NCBI RefSeq assembly: GCF_009765875.1
Contig: NZ_LMUP01000014.1
Location: 434,001 to 498,000 of the forward strand
Reading direction: 5' to 3'
Length of the DNA: 64,000 bases
Origin: Pedobacter sp. L105
Lineage (GTDB): Bacteria > Bacteroidota > Bacteroidia > Sphingobacteriales > Sphingobacteriaceae
Shown here: positions 26,984 through 36,129 of the stretch, piece by piece
Position numbering within the stretch: the stretch's first letter is position 1
How the letters are laid out: each line of letters starts with the position of its first letter
Notes under the pieces: model-generated
The model's input: only the letters and a program-made list of their open reading frames with translations
Databases searched by the model: none
Told to the model about the DNA's origin: nothing
Made by a program: the position numbers and the translations under genes

Positions 26984-27089
26984 AATGTATATTTGAATAC
27001 AGCAAAGAAACGTGCTTTTCAACGCCTATAAAATGGCGGTATCGGCGGAATGATAGGACTATTTGCGGTATTGTTCGCGCGGTTGTTGT

Positions 27090-27824
27090 TTACCAGGGAC
27101 AGTTTGATTCAGGGAAATATTCCTCACTGAAAAATTTTCCGGTTGGTCCATCCTGATCAATTAACGCATACTTTGCAATACGTTGTCCTGCCTCTTCCAC
27201 AGTACTTGTACCTTGTTGGTTGGTGAAATCGGTTTTAGTATAACCAGGACAAACTGCATTCACTTTGAAGGAGGTATCACGAAGATCGTAAGCAAGATTG
27301 ACCGTGTACATATTCAATGCCGCTTTACTCGATTGGTATACAGCCATTTTATTATCATAACCTGAAACAGAAGGATCTGCTGCGAGGGTAAGTGACGCCA
27401 TAGCGGTGCTCACGTTTACAATTCGAGGCTCGTCTGACTTTTTCAATAGGTCAATAAAAGCCTGTGTTACACCAATTACGCCGAATACATTGGTAGCAAA
27501 TACTGTTTTAAACTGATCGACCGTTCCATTGAGTGCTGATTGCGGAAAGCCTCCCGAGATACCTGCATTATTGACCAGGACATCCAGGACATCAGATTTT
27601 TTACCAATTGTTTTACGGGCACTATTGATCGATCCCTGATCGGTCACATCAAGCTGTATGGCTTCAATATTTTCAATTCCCTTAGTCCTGAGTTTTTCCA
27701 CTGCCGCTAAACCGCTTTCGAGGTTACGGCAACCTATATAAACTAAAAATCCTTTTTGAGCAAGTATTTTTGCTACTTCTAAGCCAATACCTTTGTTGGC
27801 ACCTGTTATTAATGCTGTTTTCAT
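27090..27824 (-). CDS. SDR-family oxidoreductase
   Basis: 244 residues. ITGANKGIGLEVA is the cofactor motif, NNAGISG follows, and YQSSK carries the catalytic Tyr/Lys after Ser in NVSTAM. The GxNKGIG and YQSSKAALN pattern resembles carbonyl reductase-like SDRs of the plant/animal CBR1 type. It is downstream (118 nt) of an AraC regulator on the same strand, which probably controls it. Related by pattern to the SDR at 31242. Confidence 0.92.
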   Translation of the reverse strand: MKTALITGANKGIGLEVAKILAQKGFLVYIGCRNLESGLAAVEKLRTKGIENIEAIQLDVTDQGSINSARKTIGKKSDVLDVLVNNAGISGGFPQSALNGTVDQFKTVFATNVFGVIGVTQAFIDLLKKSDEPRIVNVSTAMASLTLAADPSVSGYDNKMAVYQSSKAALNMYTVNLAYDLRDTSFKVNAVCPGYTKTDFTNQQGTSTVEEAGQRIAKYALIDQDGPTGKFFSEEYFPESNCPW

Positions 27825-27934
27825 TTGATTTGTTTTTAGCGGTCATGAAATTGAAGGTTTCATTTAACCACATTTGTTAAATTAATGAAAGTAAAAGTAG
27901 GCGGTGGAAAAATAGCGGAAAGGGACTAATCTTA

Positions 27935-28816
27935 TTAATTATGGGACAAATCATTGAGCGATGAAAGGTAACTGCTCACACTTTTACCGGTGCTTTTTTT
28001 AAAGGCACGTGAAAAATAGCCGGGATCATTAAAACCCAGTTCATAAGCGAGTTCCTTTACCGAAAGTTTGGAGTACTGCAGTTTTCGCTGGGCCTCCAGC
28101 ATCAGGCGGTTTGTCATCCATTCTTTTGGCGATACACCAGAAAATTCTTTTACCACACTATAAAGGCTTGTAGTGGTCATTGCCAATTTTTCTGCAATAG
28201 ACTGTACATCATGCTGATCAGTCAGATGTGTTTCAACAGCGAGTTTAAACGCAATATATTTCGATATTTTATTATTGGAAAATGTGTCATCGATCCCTTG
28301 CTGCTGAAAGTAAGCGCTGTTAATCTCCGTCAATAAGGTATTCAAATGCGCAAGGATAATTTCACTGTGCTGCTGTTTTGATGAAGAATGCAACAGATCA
28401 AACAGGATAGAAAAAACTGTTTTAACCCGCTCTTTAGATACCGGATCAAAGGCTATCGTGTTTATGTTATATGGATTAACTAAAAAATGATAGGTGTTTG
28501 GCAGAAGTGCTAAAGTATTCTCATCAAATACAACTTTAAAAGACTTTTCATCCTCATTTTTAGGATAATTACTGAAAATCTGGTTCGGCAAAGCAAAAAG
28601 CATTTGTCCATCGGCAACGATACTGTCTTGTAAGTCTACCCTGTAAGTGCTTGTGCCTTGATACACAAATACAAAACAGTAGAAAGACAGTTTATATGGA
28701 TTTAGGAATATCTGCAATACCTCGTTTGGTAAGGCGATCTTACAATCGTCGTTTACTGTGATCGCCAGTTTATCGTGATGTTTTATTTTGTCCAGTATTC
28801 CTCTTGTTTCCTGCAT
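27935..28816 (-). CDS. AraC-family transcriptional regulator
   Basis: 293 residues with a divergent N-terminal sensor half and the C-terminal HTH pair (VQSIAEKLAMTTTSLYSVVKEFSGVSPKEW; VKELAYELGFNDPGYFSRAFKKSTGKSVSSY). It lies between an HxlR gene upstream and an SDR downstream, all on the - strand with short gaps; the trio (HxlR, AraC, SDR) is repeated in a different order near 30.2-32.5 kb. Confidence 0.9.
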   Translation of the reverse strand: MQETRGILDKIKHHDKLAITVNDDCKIALPNEVLQIFLNPYKLSFYCFVFVYQGTSTYRVDLQDSIVADGQMLFALPNQIFSNYPKNEDEKSFKVVFDENTLALLPNTYHFLVNPYNINTIAFDPVSKERVKTVFSILFDLLHSSSKQQHSEIILAHLNTLLTEINSAYFQQQGIDDTFSNNKISKYIAFKLAVETHLTDQHDVQSIAEKLAMTTTSLYSVVKEFSGVSPKEWMTNRLMLEAQRKLQYSKLSVKELAYELGFNDPGYFSRAFKKSTGKSVSSYLSSLNDLSHN

Positions 28817-28845
28817 TGCGGTTTTTTATGAAATGATACAGCGGC

Positions 28846-29229
28846 TTACTTATTCACCTGGGAAATTCTATTGGAATTAATAATCCGCTCTCTATGTTCT
28901 AATCCCCAATCTGCAATGTTATCGGTTAGGATTTTTAAAGACAGGCCGTGTGCTGTTACATCGTAACTTACAGCTAAAGGTTTGGTTGAGGCAACGGTTC
29001 TGCTAATGAGTCCATTTGTTTCTAAATCCTGCAATTCCCGGCTGAGCATTTTTCCGGATATTCCATTGATATCTTTTAATAACTCTGAATACCGCATAGG
29101 TTTATACAACAGGCGGGACAAGATGGAGATTTTCCATTTACCGTTCAGGATGTCCATTGTGTCATCAATGGCCCTGATTCTTTTTGAACAATCTTCTAAT
29201 GATGGATATTCAGGATTCACGTTTTCCAT
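28846..29229 (-). CDS. HxlR-family transcriptional regulator
   Basis: 127 residues from ATG 29229. A longer frame begins at 29268, but the shorter start puts the conserved Cys at residue 14 as in relatives and leaves the repeat-rich operator region (29240-29302) outside the gene. Motifs: CSKRIRAIDDTMDILNGKWKISIL, RYSELLKDINGISGKMLSRELQDLETNGLI. It is divergent from the nitroreductase at 29341, its likely target. Confidence 0.9.
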   Translation of the reverse strand: MENVNPEYPSLEDCSKRIRAIDDTMDILNGKWKISILSRLLYKPMRYSELLKDINGISGKMLSRELQDLETNGLISRTVASTKPLAVSYDVTAHGLSLKILTDNIADWGLEHRERIINSNRISQVNK

Positions 29230-29239
29230 ATACAATCTG

Positions 29240-29326
29240 GTTACTTTAATGTCACTTAGGTTATTCAAATGTCACAGTTACTTTTTGTCACAAAGTTACT
29301 TTTTTAATGTGATGATCCTAACTTTG
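29240..29326. promoter_or_regulatory. Divergent HxlR/nitroreductase promoter with repeated operator motifs
   Basis: GTTACTTT occurs three times (29240-29247, 29277-29284, 29295-29302) and GTCAC three times (29251, 29271, 29287), interleaved. TAACTTTG boxes matching TAnnTTTG exist on both strands: - strand at 29291-29298 and + strand at 29319-29326. This is the layout of a repressor binding across two facing promoters. Confidence 0.6.
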
Positions 29327-29340
29327 AAAAAAAATAATAT

Positions 29341-30039
29341 ATGAGCTTACTCGAAAATTTACACTGGCGTTATGCTACCAAAAAAATGAATGGTACAGCG
29401 GTGCCTAAAGAAAAATTAGACTATATTTTGGAAGCTGCCCGTATGGCACCATCTTCCTCCGGCTTACAGCAATATAAAGTTATTGTGATCTCTGATCAGG
29501 CCCTGTTAGAAAAAATTAAAGACGTTGCTTATAACCAAAGCCAGATTGCAGATTGTTCGCATCTCCTGGTTTTTGCTGCCTGGGATGAATATACAGAGGA
29601 AAGAATTTCAAATGTATTCAACTATATCATGGATGAGCGTAACTTGCCTCACAGCACAATGGACGGGTATAAAAATACGATATTAGATCTGTACGCAACG
29701 AAAGGTAAGGAGTGGCAGGCACACCACGCAGCGAAACAAAGTTACATTTCTTTTGCGATGGCGATTGCCGCAGCAGCAGAACAAAAGGTAGATGCTACAC
29801 CGATAGAAGGATTTCTTCCTGAAAAGTTAGATGAACTTCTAAAATTAAAAGGTACCGGTTACAAGAGCACCGTAATTTTGCCATTGGGTTATAGGGAAGA
29901 GGATAACGACTGGTTATTAAATATGAAAAAAGTGCGCATGCCTACAGAAAGTTTCATCACAGAAATGACTTTAGCAGATGCAGCAGATACGGCTGAGCTG
30001 CCAATGGACATTAACCTTGATGTTTTCATTCAAAAATAA
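29341..30039 (+). CDS. Nitroreductase-family NAD(P)H-dependent oxidoreductase (NfsB-like)
   Basis: 232 residues. HWRYATKKMNG at the N-terminus, ARMAPSSSGLQQYKVIVI (the FMN phosphate-binding segment) and the C-terminal LPLGYREEDNDW segment, with an arginine for FMN, are the NfsB/nitroreductase signatures. It is an FMN enzyme reducing nitro compounds, quinones or related electrophiles. The start ATG is 15 nt after the -7 box region. Divergent HxlR control fits, since HxlR proteins often sense such compounds. Confidence 0.92.
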   Translation: MSLLENLHWRYATKKMNGTAVPKEKLDYILEAARMAPSSSGLQQYKVIVISDQALLEKIKDVAYNQSQIADCSHLLVFAAWDEYTEERISNVFNYIMDERNLPHSTMDGYKNTILDLYATKGKEWQAHHAAKQSYISFAMAIAAAAEQKVDATPIEGFLPEKLDELLKLKGTGYKSTVILPLGYREEDNDWLLNMKKVRMPTESFITEMTLADAADTAELPMDINLDVFIQK

Positions 30040-30060
30040 TCTGGTGTAAAACTAAAAGCA

Positions 30061-30098
30061 GGAGGCTAATTAACGAATTTATTGGCCTCTTCCTTTTA
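30061..30098 (+). terminator. Weak terminator after the nitroreductase gene
   Basis: GAGGCTAAT (from 30062) pairs imperfectly with ATTGGCCTC, ending at 30089, followed by TTCCTTTT. The stem is short and broken. Confidence 0.45.
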
Positions 30099-30204
30099 GT
30101 TTTTCTACTTGATAGGTAAGAAATCAAAAGGAGATATTCGTGAAAGCAGTTTAACCTGGGCATTCTATTGATACAATGCCTATCAAGGCATAATAGGTAA
30201 ATAT

Positions 30205-31128
30205 TTAAGAATTAAAAGACCGTCTGAATGCCAGTGGTGAAAGTTTTGTTTTTGTCTTGAACAGTGTGCTGAACGACTGCGGGTGTTCAAAACCCAACTC
30301 GTAGGCAACTTCACTTACAGACAAATTAGTGGTTGATAATTTCTCTTTTGCCTTTTCTATTAGTTTATAATGTATATGTTGTTGTGCATTTTGTCCAGTC
30401 ATGGAACGGAGCATATCACTTAAGTAACCTGGTGATATATTCATTTTTTCAGAAATGTATTGAACGGTTGGTACGCCGTGTTTTAACGACTTTTCACCTG
30501 CAAAGTACTCATCTAAAATTTCTTCCAGTTTTTGTAACAGATCATTGCTTACAGCTTTGCGGGTGATGAACTGACGTTTATAAAAACGGTTTGCATAATT
30601 TAATAATAATTCGATCTGGGAAATAATTACGTCCTGGCTAAAATCGTCTATTCTGCTGTCCAGCTCTTCTTCGATTATGGTAGAAATAGAAAGGATAGTT
30701 GTCTTTTCTTTATCGGAAAGATGCAATACCTCATGCGCAGCATAAGTAAAGAAGGTATATTCTTTGATTTTCTTTGCTAATGGATAAGTCAGGAAGAAAT
30801 CGGGATGGATAAACAAAGTAAAACCGCTGTAGTCTAAGTTTTTTTCCTGGGTTCCTGTTAATTGATTTGGCGAAACAAAAAATAATCCTCCTTCATCAAA
30901 ATCATAGAAATGCTGACCATATTTAAATTTCCCCTGAAGATTGGGTTTATACGAGATCTTATAAAAAGACAAAATGAATTGGTCGGGGAATGTATTACCA
31001 GGCCTAAGTTTGCCATCCGTATTGCGGATTAAACTAATCAAGGGGTGCAAAGGCTTTGGTAAGCCCAGCACCCGATGAAAGTCGGATAACGATTCAAATT
31101 TATGCGGAACTTCTGCTTCTTTTTTCAT
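30205..31128 (-). CDS. AraC-family transcriptional regulator
   Basis: 307 residues, N-terminal cupin-like sensing part and C-terminal HTH pair (VQYISEKMNISPGYLSDMLRSMTGQNAQQHI; VSEVAYELGFEHPQSFSTLFKTKTKLSPLAFR). It is downstream of an SDR (31242) and an HxlR gene (32138) on the same strand with a 113-nt gap, and may regulate them. The N-terminus is close to the window's other AraC proteins in general plan but not near-identical. Confidence 0.9.
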   Translation of the reverse strand: MKKEAEVPHKFESLSDFHRVLGLPKPLHPLISLIRNTDGKLRPGNTFPDQFILSFYKISYKPNLQGKFKYGQHFYDFDEGGLFFVSPNQLTGTQEKNLDYSGFTLFIHPDFFLTYPLAKKIKEYTFFTYAAHEVLHLSDKEKTTILSISTIIEEELDSRIDDFSQDVIISQIELLLNYANRFYKRQFITRKAVSNDLLQKLEEILDEYFAGEKSLKHGVPTVQYISEKMNISPGYLSDMLRSMTGQNAQQHIHYKLIEKAKEKLSTTNLSVSEVAYELGFEHPQSFSTLFKTKTKLSPLAFRRSFNS

Positions 31129-31241
31129 GCGCAGGCGATTGTGTTAGAAGTAGTATTCTTTTTTTATTTTCTTCCAGCTGTCTTTGGCGGAATTATCTAT
31201 GATGATGGTTTCCTCTTACAAGATATAGCCTGGCGGTGGTA

Positions 31242-32018
31242 TTACCAAGGGATATGTGTATTTTCCCAGCGCGTGAATGTACCGGTTGGACCATCTGGAC
31301 CAAGCAACGCTACGCGTACCACTTCACGTGAACCGTCTTCTACAGATTCTATACCTGCAAATCCATTAAGGTTAGTACTCGTAAAGGCAGGGGAGACTAA
31401 ATTGATCTTGATAGAGGTAGATTCCAGCTCTACCATCATGGCAAGCGTCATCGCATTGAGTGCAGCTTTTGACGCAGGATAAATGGGGCCGTATATTGCG
31501 TGGTAGGGGTAAGCAGGGTCGGCATTTGTGGTCAGCGAGCCAACGCCACTCGACACGTTGACGATACGGGCGTCTGAAGACCCACGCAGCAATGGCAGCA
31601 TGGCCTGATAAACAGCCAGAACGCCAAATACGTTGGTTTCCCAAACCGCGCGTACCTCATCTAGTGAAGCATTGCTCGCACGGGAGATCTTAAAATATTC
31701 CTCCATAGATAAATTACCCTTTTGAGTATTCGAAATGGCGGCATTATTAACGAGCAGGTCGAGACGGCCAAACTTTTTGCCAATGTATGCTGCTGCAGCG
31801 GCAATTGAAACCCGATCCGTTACGTCAAGTTGTAACGCGATGGCGCCTGGGCCGATTTCCTTAGCTGCGGCTTCGCCTTTCCCGAAATCGCGTGATCCAA
31901 CCAATACTGTGTGGCCATTCGCCATCAGTTCCTTTGCTACCTGCAAACCAACACCCTGATTGGCTCCGGTTACTAAGGCAATTCGTTTGTCAAGGTTAGT
32001 TTTATTCTGATGTGCCAT
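31242..32018 (-). CDS. SDR-family oxidoreductase
   Basis: 258 residues from ATG 32018. VTGANQGVGLQVA cofactor motif, NNAAISN in the NNAG position, Ser in NVSSGVG and catalytic YPASK. As with the SDR at 27090, the GANxGxGLQVA and xxSKAALN pattern points to a carbonyl reductase-like SDR. It lies between an HxlR gene (120 nt upstream) and an AraC gene, both on its strand. Confidence 0.9.
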   Translation of the reverse strand: MAHQNKTNLDKRIALVTGANQGVGLQVAKELMANGHTVLVGSRDFGKGEAAAKEIGPGAIALQLDVTDRVSIAAAAAYIGKKFGRLDLLVNNAAISNTQKGNLSMEEYFKISRASNASLDEVRAVWETNVFGVLAVYQAMLPLLRGSSDARIVNVSSGVGSLTTNADPAYPYHAIYGPIYPASKAALNAMTLAMMVELESTSIKINLVSPAFTSTNLNGFAGIESVEDGSREVVRVALLGPDGPTGTFTRWENTHIPW

Positions 32019-32137
32019 AAGATTATTTTTAATTTGATTGTAACCAAATGTCAACAAAGGCTGCCTTGCACTTGTAAGCTAATTGAGGATTTTTGTAGGC
32101 AAAATGAGAAATCCACTACATGACCTTTAGCAGGTCA

Positions 32138-32506
32138 CTACGAAACATTCTTTAATGCAGTAACCTTGGGCATGTTTTGTGGCTGATCAAGATATTGTGA
32201 ACCCCAGTCGTCCATGGTACGGATTACAGGTAACAATGAATTTCCCAGGTCTGTTAGAAAATATTCAACCTTTGGCGGAAGCTCCGCATAGACCGTCCGC
32301 GTAATCACCCCGTGTTCTTCCAATTCTTTAAGTTGTTGGTTGAGCACTCTTCGGCTGGCTTTTTTATTGAGCCTTTGTATTTCACTGGGTCTTCTAAAAC
32401 CACGGCTGATGTTATGTATCAGGCATGGTTTCCATTTACCGCCAATTACTTCCATGATCATTGCCATTCCGCAATCCAGGTCTTTAGGGATTTTCCTTTC
32501 GTACAT
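32138..32506 (-). CDS. HxlR-family transcriptional regulator
   Basis: 122 residues: DCGMAMIMEVIGGKWKPCLI and RRVLNQQLKELEEHGVITRTVYAELPPKVEYFLTDLGNSLLPVI are the family signatures, with Cys12 at the sensor position. It is divergent from the metallo-beta-lactamase-fold gene at 32670. TATAGGG (32554-32560) and CCCTATA (32571-32577) form an inverted repeat between the two genes that could be its operator. Confidence 0.93.
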   Translation of the reverse strand: MYERKIPKDLDCGMAMIMEVIGGKWKPCLIHNISRGFRRPSEIQRLNKKASRRVLNQQLKELEEHGVITRTVYAELPPKVEYFLTDLGNSLLPVIRTMDDWGSQYLDQPQNMPKVTALKNVS

Positions 32507-32553
32507 ATGCTGCTGTTGAAGATGTAAAAGTAATTATTAGTTTTTATAGAAGG

Positions 32554-32577
32554 TATAGGGATAATTTTCGCCCTATA
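32554..32577. promoter_or_regulatory. Inverted repeat between HxlR and MBL-fold genes
   Basis: TATAGGG-N10-CCCTATA is a perfect 7-bp inverted repeat in the divergent promoter region, about 48 nt from the HxlR start. It has no T-tract and so is read as an operator candidate rather than a terminator. Confidence 0.45.
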
Positions 32578-32669
32578 TGATAATGAAGTACGTACTTGAT
32601 ACAGCGTACCTATCATCACACCTTTGCATACGACCTGTTAGCAATGGAGATAGCAGATCGCTTAACAAT

Positions 32670-33659
32670 ATGAACAATTCAATATATTTTACAAAGATTT
32701 TAAAACCCCTTTTTACGGTTGCAGTTATTGCGGGGATGGCAACAACAGCCAACGCACAGCAGTCAGTTTCTAATCCACTTGCTCAGTCAGGATACTATCA
32801 TATGGGCCTGGGTGATTTTGAAATCATTGCACTCTCGGATGGAACCATACCACAGGAGCTGGACAAACTTTTAACGAATACTACACCGCAGGAAATTAAT
32901 AAGTTAGTTGCAAATAATTACCAGCAAAGTACTGTTGAAGTTTCTGTCAATGCTTATCTGATCAAAACGAAGGATAGGTTAATTTTAGTCGATGCCGGAA
33001 CCGCTGAATTATACGGTCCGACACTTGGACATTTAAGCGAAAGCATAAAAAGGGCTGGTTATTCGCCGGAGCAGGTAGATGTGGTTCTAATTACCCATAT
33101 ACATACCGATCATACCGGTGGGCTGATGGATGGAAACAGGCTGGTTTTTCCAAATGCAACGGTATACATCAGTAAGGTAGAAGCTGATTTCTGGCTAAGC
33201 CCTGAAAATTATAAAAAGGCAGCAGAAGGAATGAAAAAGTACTTTGTTGAAGCAACTACCAAGGTAGGCCCTTATATGAACGCAGGTAAAGTAAAAACCT
33301 ATACCTATGGCCACGAGCTTTTTCCGGGAATAACGCCGATTGCAAGTCCTGGCCACACACCCGGACACAGCTTTTATGCGGTAGAAAGTAAAGGTCAGAA
33401 AATAGTTTTCTGGGGCGATATTATACACTCCTCAGCTGTTCAGTTTCCAGACCCGGCTGTAACAATCGTTTATGATATAGATCCGAAGGCTGCTGCCGCT
33501 TCCCGTAAAAAAGCATTTGCAGAAGCAGCAAAAGAAGGATACTGGGTTGCAGGAGATCACCTTTCCTTTCCGGGAATTGGACATGTCCGTACAGAAAAAG
33601 ATGGGAATGGCTATAGATGGGTTCCTATAAATTACAGTACTTATTCATTGGGTCAGTAG
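32670..33659 (+). CDS. Secreted metallo-beta-lactamase-fold hydrolase
   Basis: 329 residues from ATG 32670, giving a signal peptide (FTVAVIAGMATTANAQ). The zinc motif THIHTDHTGG, then GHTPGHSFYAV and the WGDIIHS aspartate, followed by a final AGDHLSFPGIGH, define an MBL fold of the quorum-lactonase/alkylsulfatase-like group. An upstream extension of the frame has no signal and is not chosen. The protein acts in the periplasm or outside. It is divergent from an HxlR regulator. Confidence 0.88.
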   Translation: MNNSIYFTKILKPLFTVAVIAGMATTANAQQSVSNPLAQSGYYHMGLGDFEIIALSDGTIPQELDKLLTNTTPQEINKLVANNYQQSTVEVSVNAYLIKTKDRLILVDAGTAELYGPTLGHLSESIKRAGYSPEQVDVVLITHIHTDHTGGLMDGNRLVFPNATVYISKVEADFWLSPENYKKAAEGMKKYFVEATTKVGPYMNAGKVKTYTYGHELFPGITPIASPGHTPGHSFYAVESKGQKIVFWGDIIHSSAVQFPDPAVTIVYDIDPKAAAASRKKAFAEAAKEGYWVAGDHLSFPGIGHVRTEKDGNGYRWVPINYSTYSLGQ

Positions 33660-33684
33660 TATCTGAATTTTTTTATTCTATCCT

Positions 33685-35109
33685 ATGAAAGATAGCAATT
33701 ACAACATTGTGCATCAATTCCTGTTGACCCTTACAGTAAACAAGAAGTTGATGTTAACTGTACTGACATTGTTAATTACAGTGGTCACTGTTTCGGCACA
33801 GGTGGTATTTCCAGATGATTCTGCACAGATACGGCATCTTTATAACGAAGCTCTTGATCACGGGCAGAGCTACGAAAACCTGCGCTACCTAACCAGTCAT
33901 ATTGGTGCCCGTTTAAGTGGTTCGCCCCAGGCGGAAAAGGCGGTACTGTGGGCTAAACTGAAAATGGATGCACTTGGGCTCGACCATGTTTACCTGCAAG
34001 AGGTGATGGTGCCGCATTGGATAAGAGGAGCAAAGGAAAAAGCTGCTATAGTTATAACTGGCGAACCAAAAATCAGTATGGATGTATGTGCATTAGGCGG
34101 TTCAATTGCCACCGCAGGTAAATTGCGTGCGCAAGTGGTTGAGGTGAGATCATGGAAAGAACTTGATGAAAAGGATGTTAAGGGCAAGATTGTATTCTTT
34201 AACCGCGCGATGAACCCCGAAGAACTGGAAACTTTTAAGGCCTATCTTGATGCAAATGATCAACGTTCTACAGGCGCAGTGGAAGCAGCTAAACGAGGTG
34301 CCATTGGAACATTGGTCAGGTCATTGACCTTGTCAAAAGATAATCTGCCTCACACCGGTGCGATGAGTTACGATGATAAGATCGCTAAAATACCATCTGC
34401 TGCAATTAGTACCAATAGTGCGGATAAATTAAGCAGTGAATTAAAGTTAAGCCCAAACCTGACGGTTGAACTCGAAATGGGCTGTGAGCAGTTACCCGAT
34501 GTGAAATCTTATAACGTCATTGGTGAAATCAGAGGTTCGAAATATCCCGAAGAAATCATTACCGTAGGCGCTCACATTGATTCATGGGACCTTGCAGAAG
34601 CCGCCAGTGATGATGGATCCGGCTTTGTACAAACCATTGAAGTGATGCGTATCATCAAAGCAATGGGTATACATCCTGAACGGACTATTCGGGCGATATT
34701 ATACATTAATGAAGAAAATGGCAACAGAGGTGGTTTAAAGTATGCAGAAACTGCAAAACTTGCCGGCGAAAATCATCTTGCTGTTATTGAACAGGATGCT
34801 GGTGGTTTTATGCCCAAAGGATTTCGTATAGAGGCAAGCCCGCAGGTGGTTGCACATATGCAGTTATGGCAACGGCTGCTTCAACCTTATCAGCTGCATA
34901 TTTTAGCCTTTAAGCAAAGAGGAATAGATATAGTGCCTATGAAAAACATCGCAAAAGCATTGATTAGTGTAGAATGCGAAGATCAGCGTTTTTTTGATAT
35001 CCACCATAGTGCAGCCGACACATTTGATAAGATCAGCAGAAGAGAGCTGGAGCTTGGCGGGGCGAGTATGGTAACCCTGGTTTATCTGATCGATAAGTAT
35101 GGGCTGTAA
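33685..35109 (+). CDS. Secreted M28-family zinc peptidase
   Basis: 474 residues with a hydrophobic signal segment (LTVLTLLITVVTVSAQ); the start at 33685 leaves a 20-residue extension before it, and the ATG at 33751 is a good alternative. Zinc ligands are visible: GAHIDSWD, EAASDDGSG, EENGNRGG, EQDAGG and DIHHSAADT, in the M28 order. A PA-like insertion (ALGGSIATAGKLRAQVVEV; GKIVFFNR) lies between the prodomain and catalytic parts. It is likely an aminopeptidase or carboxypeptidase of the periplasm. It follows the MBL gene after 25 nt and may share its transcript. Confidence 0.9.
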   Translation: MKDSNYNIVHQFLLTLTVNKKLMLTVLTLLITVVTVSAQVVFPDDSAQIRHLYNEALDHGQSYENLRYLTSHIGARLSGSPQAEKAVLWAKLKMDALGLDHVYLQEVMVPHWIRGAKEKAAIVITGEPKISMDVCALGGSIATAGKLRAQVVEVRSWKELDEKDVKGKIVFFNRAMNPEELETFKAYLDANDQRSTGAVEAAKRGAIGTLVRSLTLSKDNLPHTGAMSYDDKIAKIPSAAISTNSADKLSSELKLSPNLTVELEMGCEQLPDVKSYNVIGEIRGSKYPEEIITVGAHIDSWDLAEAASDDGSGFVQTIEVMRIIKAMGIHPERTIRAILYINEENGNRGGLKYAETAKLAGENHLAVIEQDAGGFMPKGFRIEASPQVVAHMQLWQRLLQPYQLHILAFKQRGIDIVPMKNIAKALISVECEDQRFFDIHHSAADTFDKISRRELELGGASMVTLVYLIDKYGL

Positions 35110-35137
35110 TCTATAAATAAATTCTATTTATTTATAG

Positions 35138-35168
35138 TTGAATATTTGTTGTATCCTTTGTAGGTTTG
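35138..35168 (+). promoter_or_regulatory. Promoter of the GNAT gene
   Basis: TTG (35138-35140), 20 nt, then TAGGTTTG (35161-35168), a complete Bacteroidota promoter. It lies 29 nt before the ATG at 35198. Confidence 0.8.
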
Positions 35169-35197
35169 CGCTTTAAATTATAACACCACCTTTAATA

Positions 35198-35710
35198 ATG
35201 ACGATTATAAAAGCAATACCATCAGATGTAACGGAAATTACGAATTTGGTTAACAGTGCCTATAGGGGAGAAACTTCGAGGCTGGGTTGGACTTCTGAGG
35301 ATGAACTCCTCGATGGTCCAAGGATTGATGAACAAACGATTAAATCCTTTTTTGATAATGAAGAGGTTACAATTCTTAAACAACTAGATGATACAGGTAA
35401 AATAGTTGGTACCGTTTATCTTGAAATTAAAGGTTCAAAATTGTATTTAGGCATGTTGTGCGTATCGCCAGAGCTACAAAATAACAGAACCGGAAGAGCA
35501 ATATTGGAGGAAGCTGAAAAGTATGCGAAACAACACCAGTGTTCGGTAATTATGATCACAGTACTCAGTGCAAGAATCGAGTTGGTGAACTGGTATGAAC
35601 GCAGGGGATTTGTGAAGTCTGGTGAAAAGCATCCTTTTCCCGCTGATGCAAATGTGGGAACACCTAAACAATTTCTGGAATTAATAGAAATGTTAAAAAC
35701 TATTCAATAA
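35198..35710 (+). CDS. GNAT-family N-acetyltransferase
   Basis: 170 residues of the GNAT fold: the acetyl-CoA-binding segment LYLGMLCVSPELQNNRTGRAILEEAEKYA contains the Q/RxxGxG/A-like motif (QNNRTGRA, first Gly replaced by Arg-Thr-Gly), and NWYERRGF is the C-terminal motif. The acyl acceptor is unknown. It has its own promoter and terminator, so it is monocistronic. Confidence 0.88.
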   Translation: MTIIKAIPSDVTEITNLVNSAYRGETSRLGWTSEDELLDGPRIDEQTIKSFFDNEEVTILKQLDDTGKIVGTVYLEIKGSKLYLGMLCVSPELQNNRTGRAILEEAEKYAKQHQCSVIMITVLSARIELVNWYERRGFVKSGEKHPFPADANVGTPKQFLELIEMLKTIQ

Positions 35711-35739
35711 AGGGTTTTCAATTATTTGTTGCCTTTATG

Positions 35740-35778
35740 CCCGGACTACTGAAATTGGTCCGGGTTTTGTTTTTTTTA
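35740..35778 (+). terminator. Terminator after the GNAT gene
   Basis: CCCGGAC (35740-35746) pairs with GTCCGGG (35758-35764), followed by TTTTG and nine more T; 29 nt after the stop. Confidence 0.88.
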
Positions 35779-35882
35779 ATAGCTAAAGCTTGAAAAAAAA
35801 TATCTTCAAACATATGTTAGATAGCTATTCTTTTTTTTAAACCACGACTGGGGTTGTTCAATATTTGAGTTAAATTGGTAAG

Positions 35883-36062
35883 ATGCCGGAAATAATAGTT
35901 GTAGCTATAGTTAATACCGATCGGGTAAGGGATCTTACACCTACACATTCAATATCGTGGTCTGATGGGGAGCAAGACCCTAAATATAGAGAAGTTTTAA
36001 AGCTGGAGCAACCTTATATTCCAGATCTTTCCAAATCATTAGAAACTTGGATTAAGAAATAG
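35883..36062 (+). pseudogene. Remnant of an alpha/beta hydrolase (esterase D-like)
   Basis: 59 codons reading MPEIIVVAIVNTDRVRDLTPTHS and ending ETWIKK. This is the middle of the secreted esterase/YbbA-like hydrolase family, in which PExIVVxIxNTDRxRDLTPTHS is conserved just before the nucleophile region. The N-terminal half with signal peptide and the C-terminal half with Ser and His residues are absent. An in-frame stop lies at 35871. It is followed by nothing recognisable before the GH127 gene. Confidence 0.65.
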
Positions 36063-36129
36063 AGTATATTTAGTTTTCATTCCCATACTTCATGTATGCT
36101 TTGAAATATTATTTTTTTATAAAAAACTT

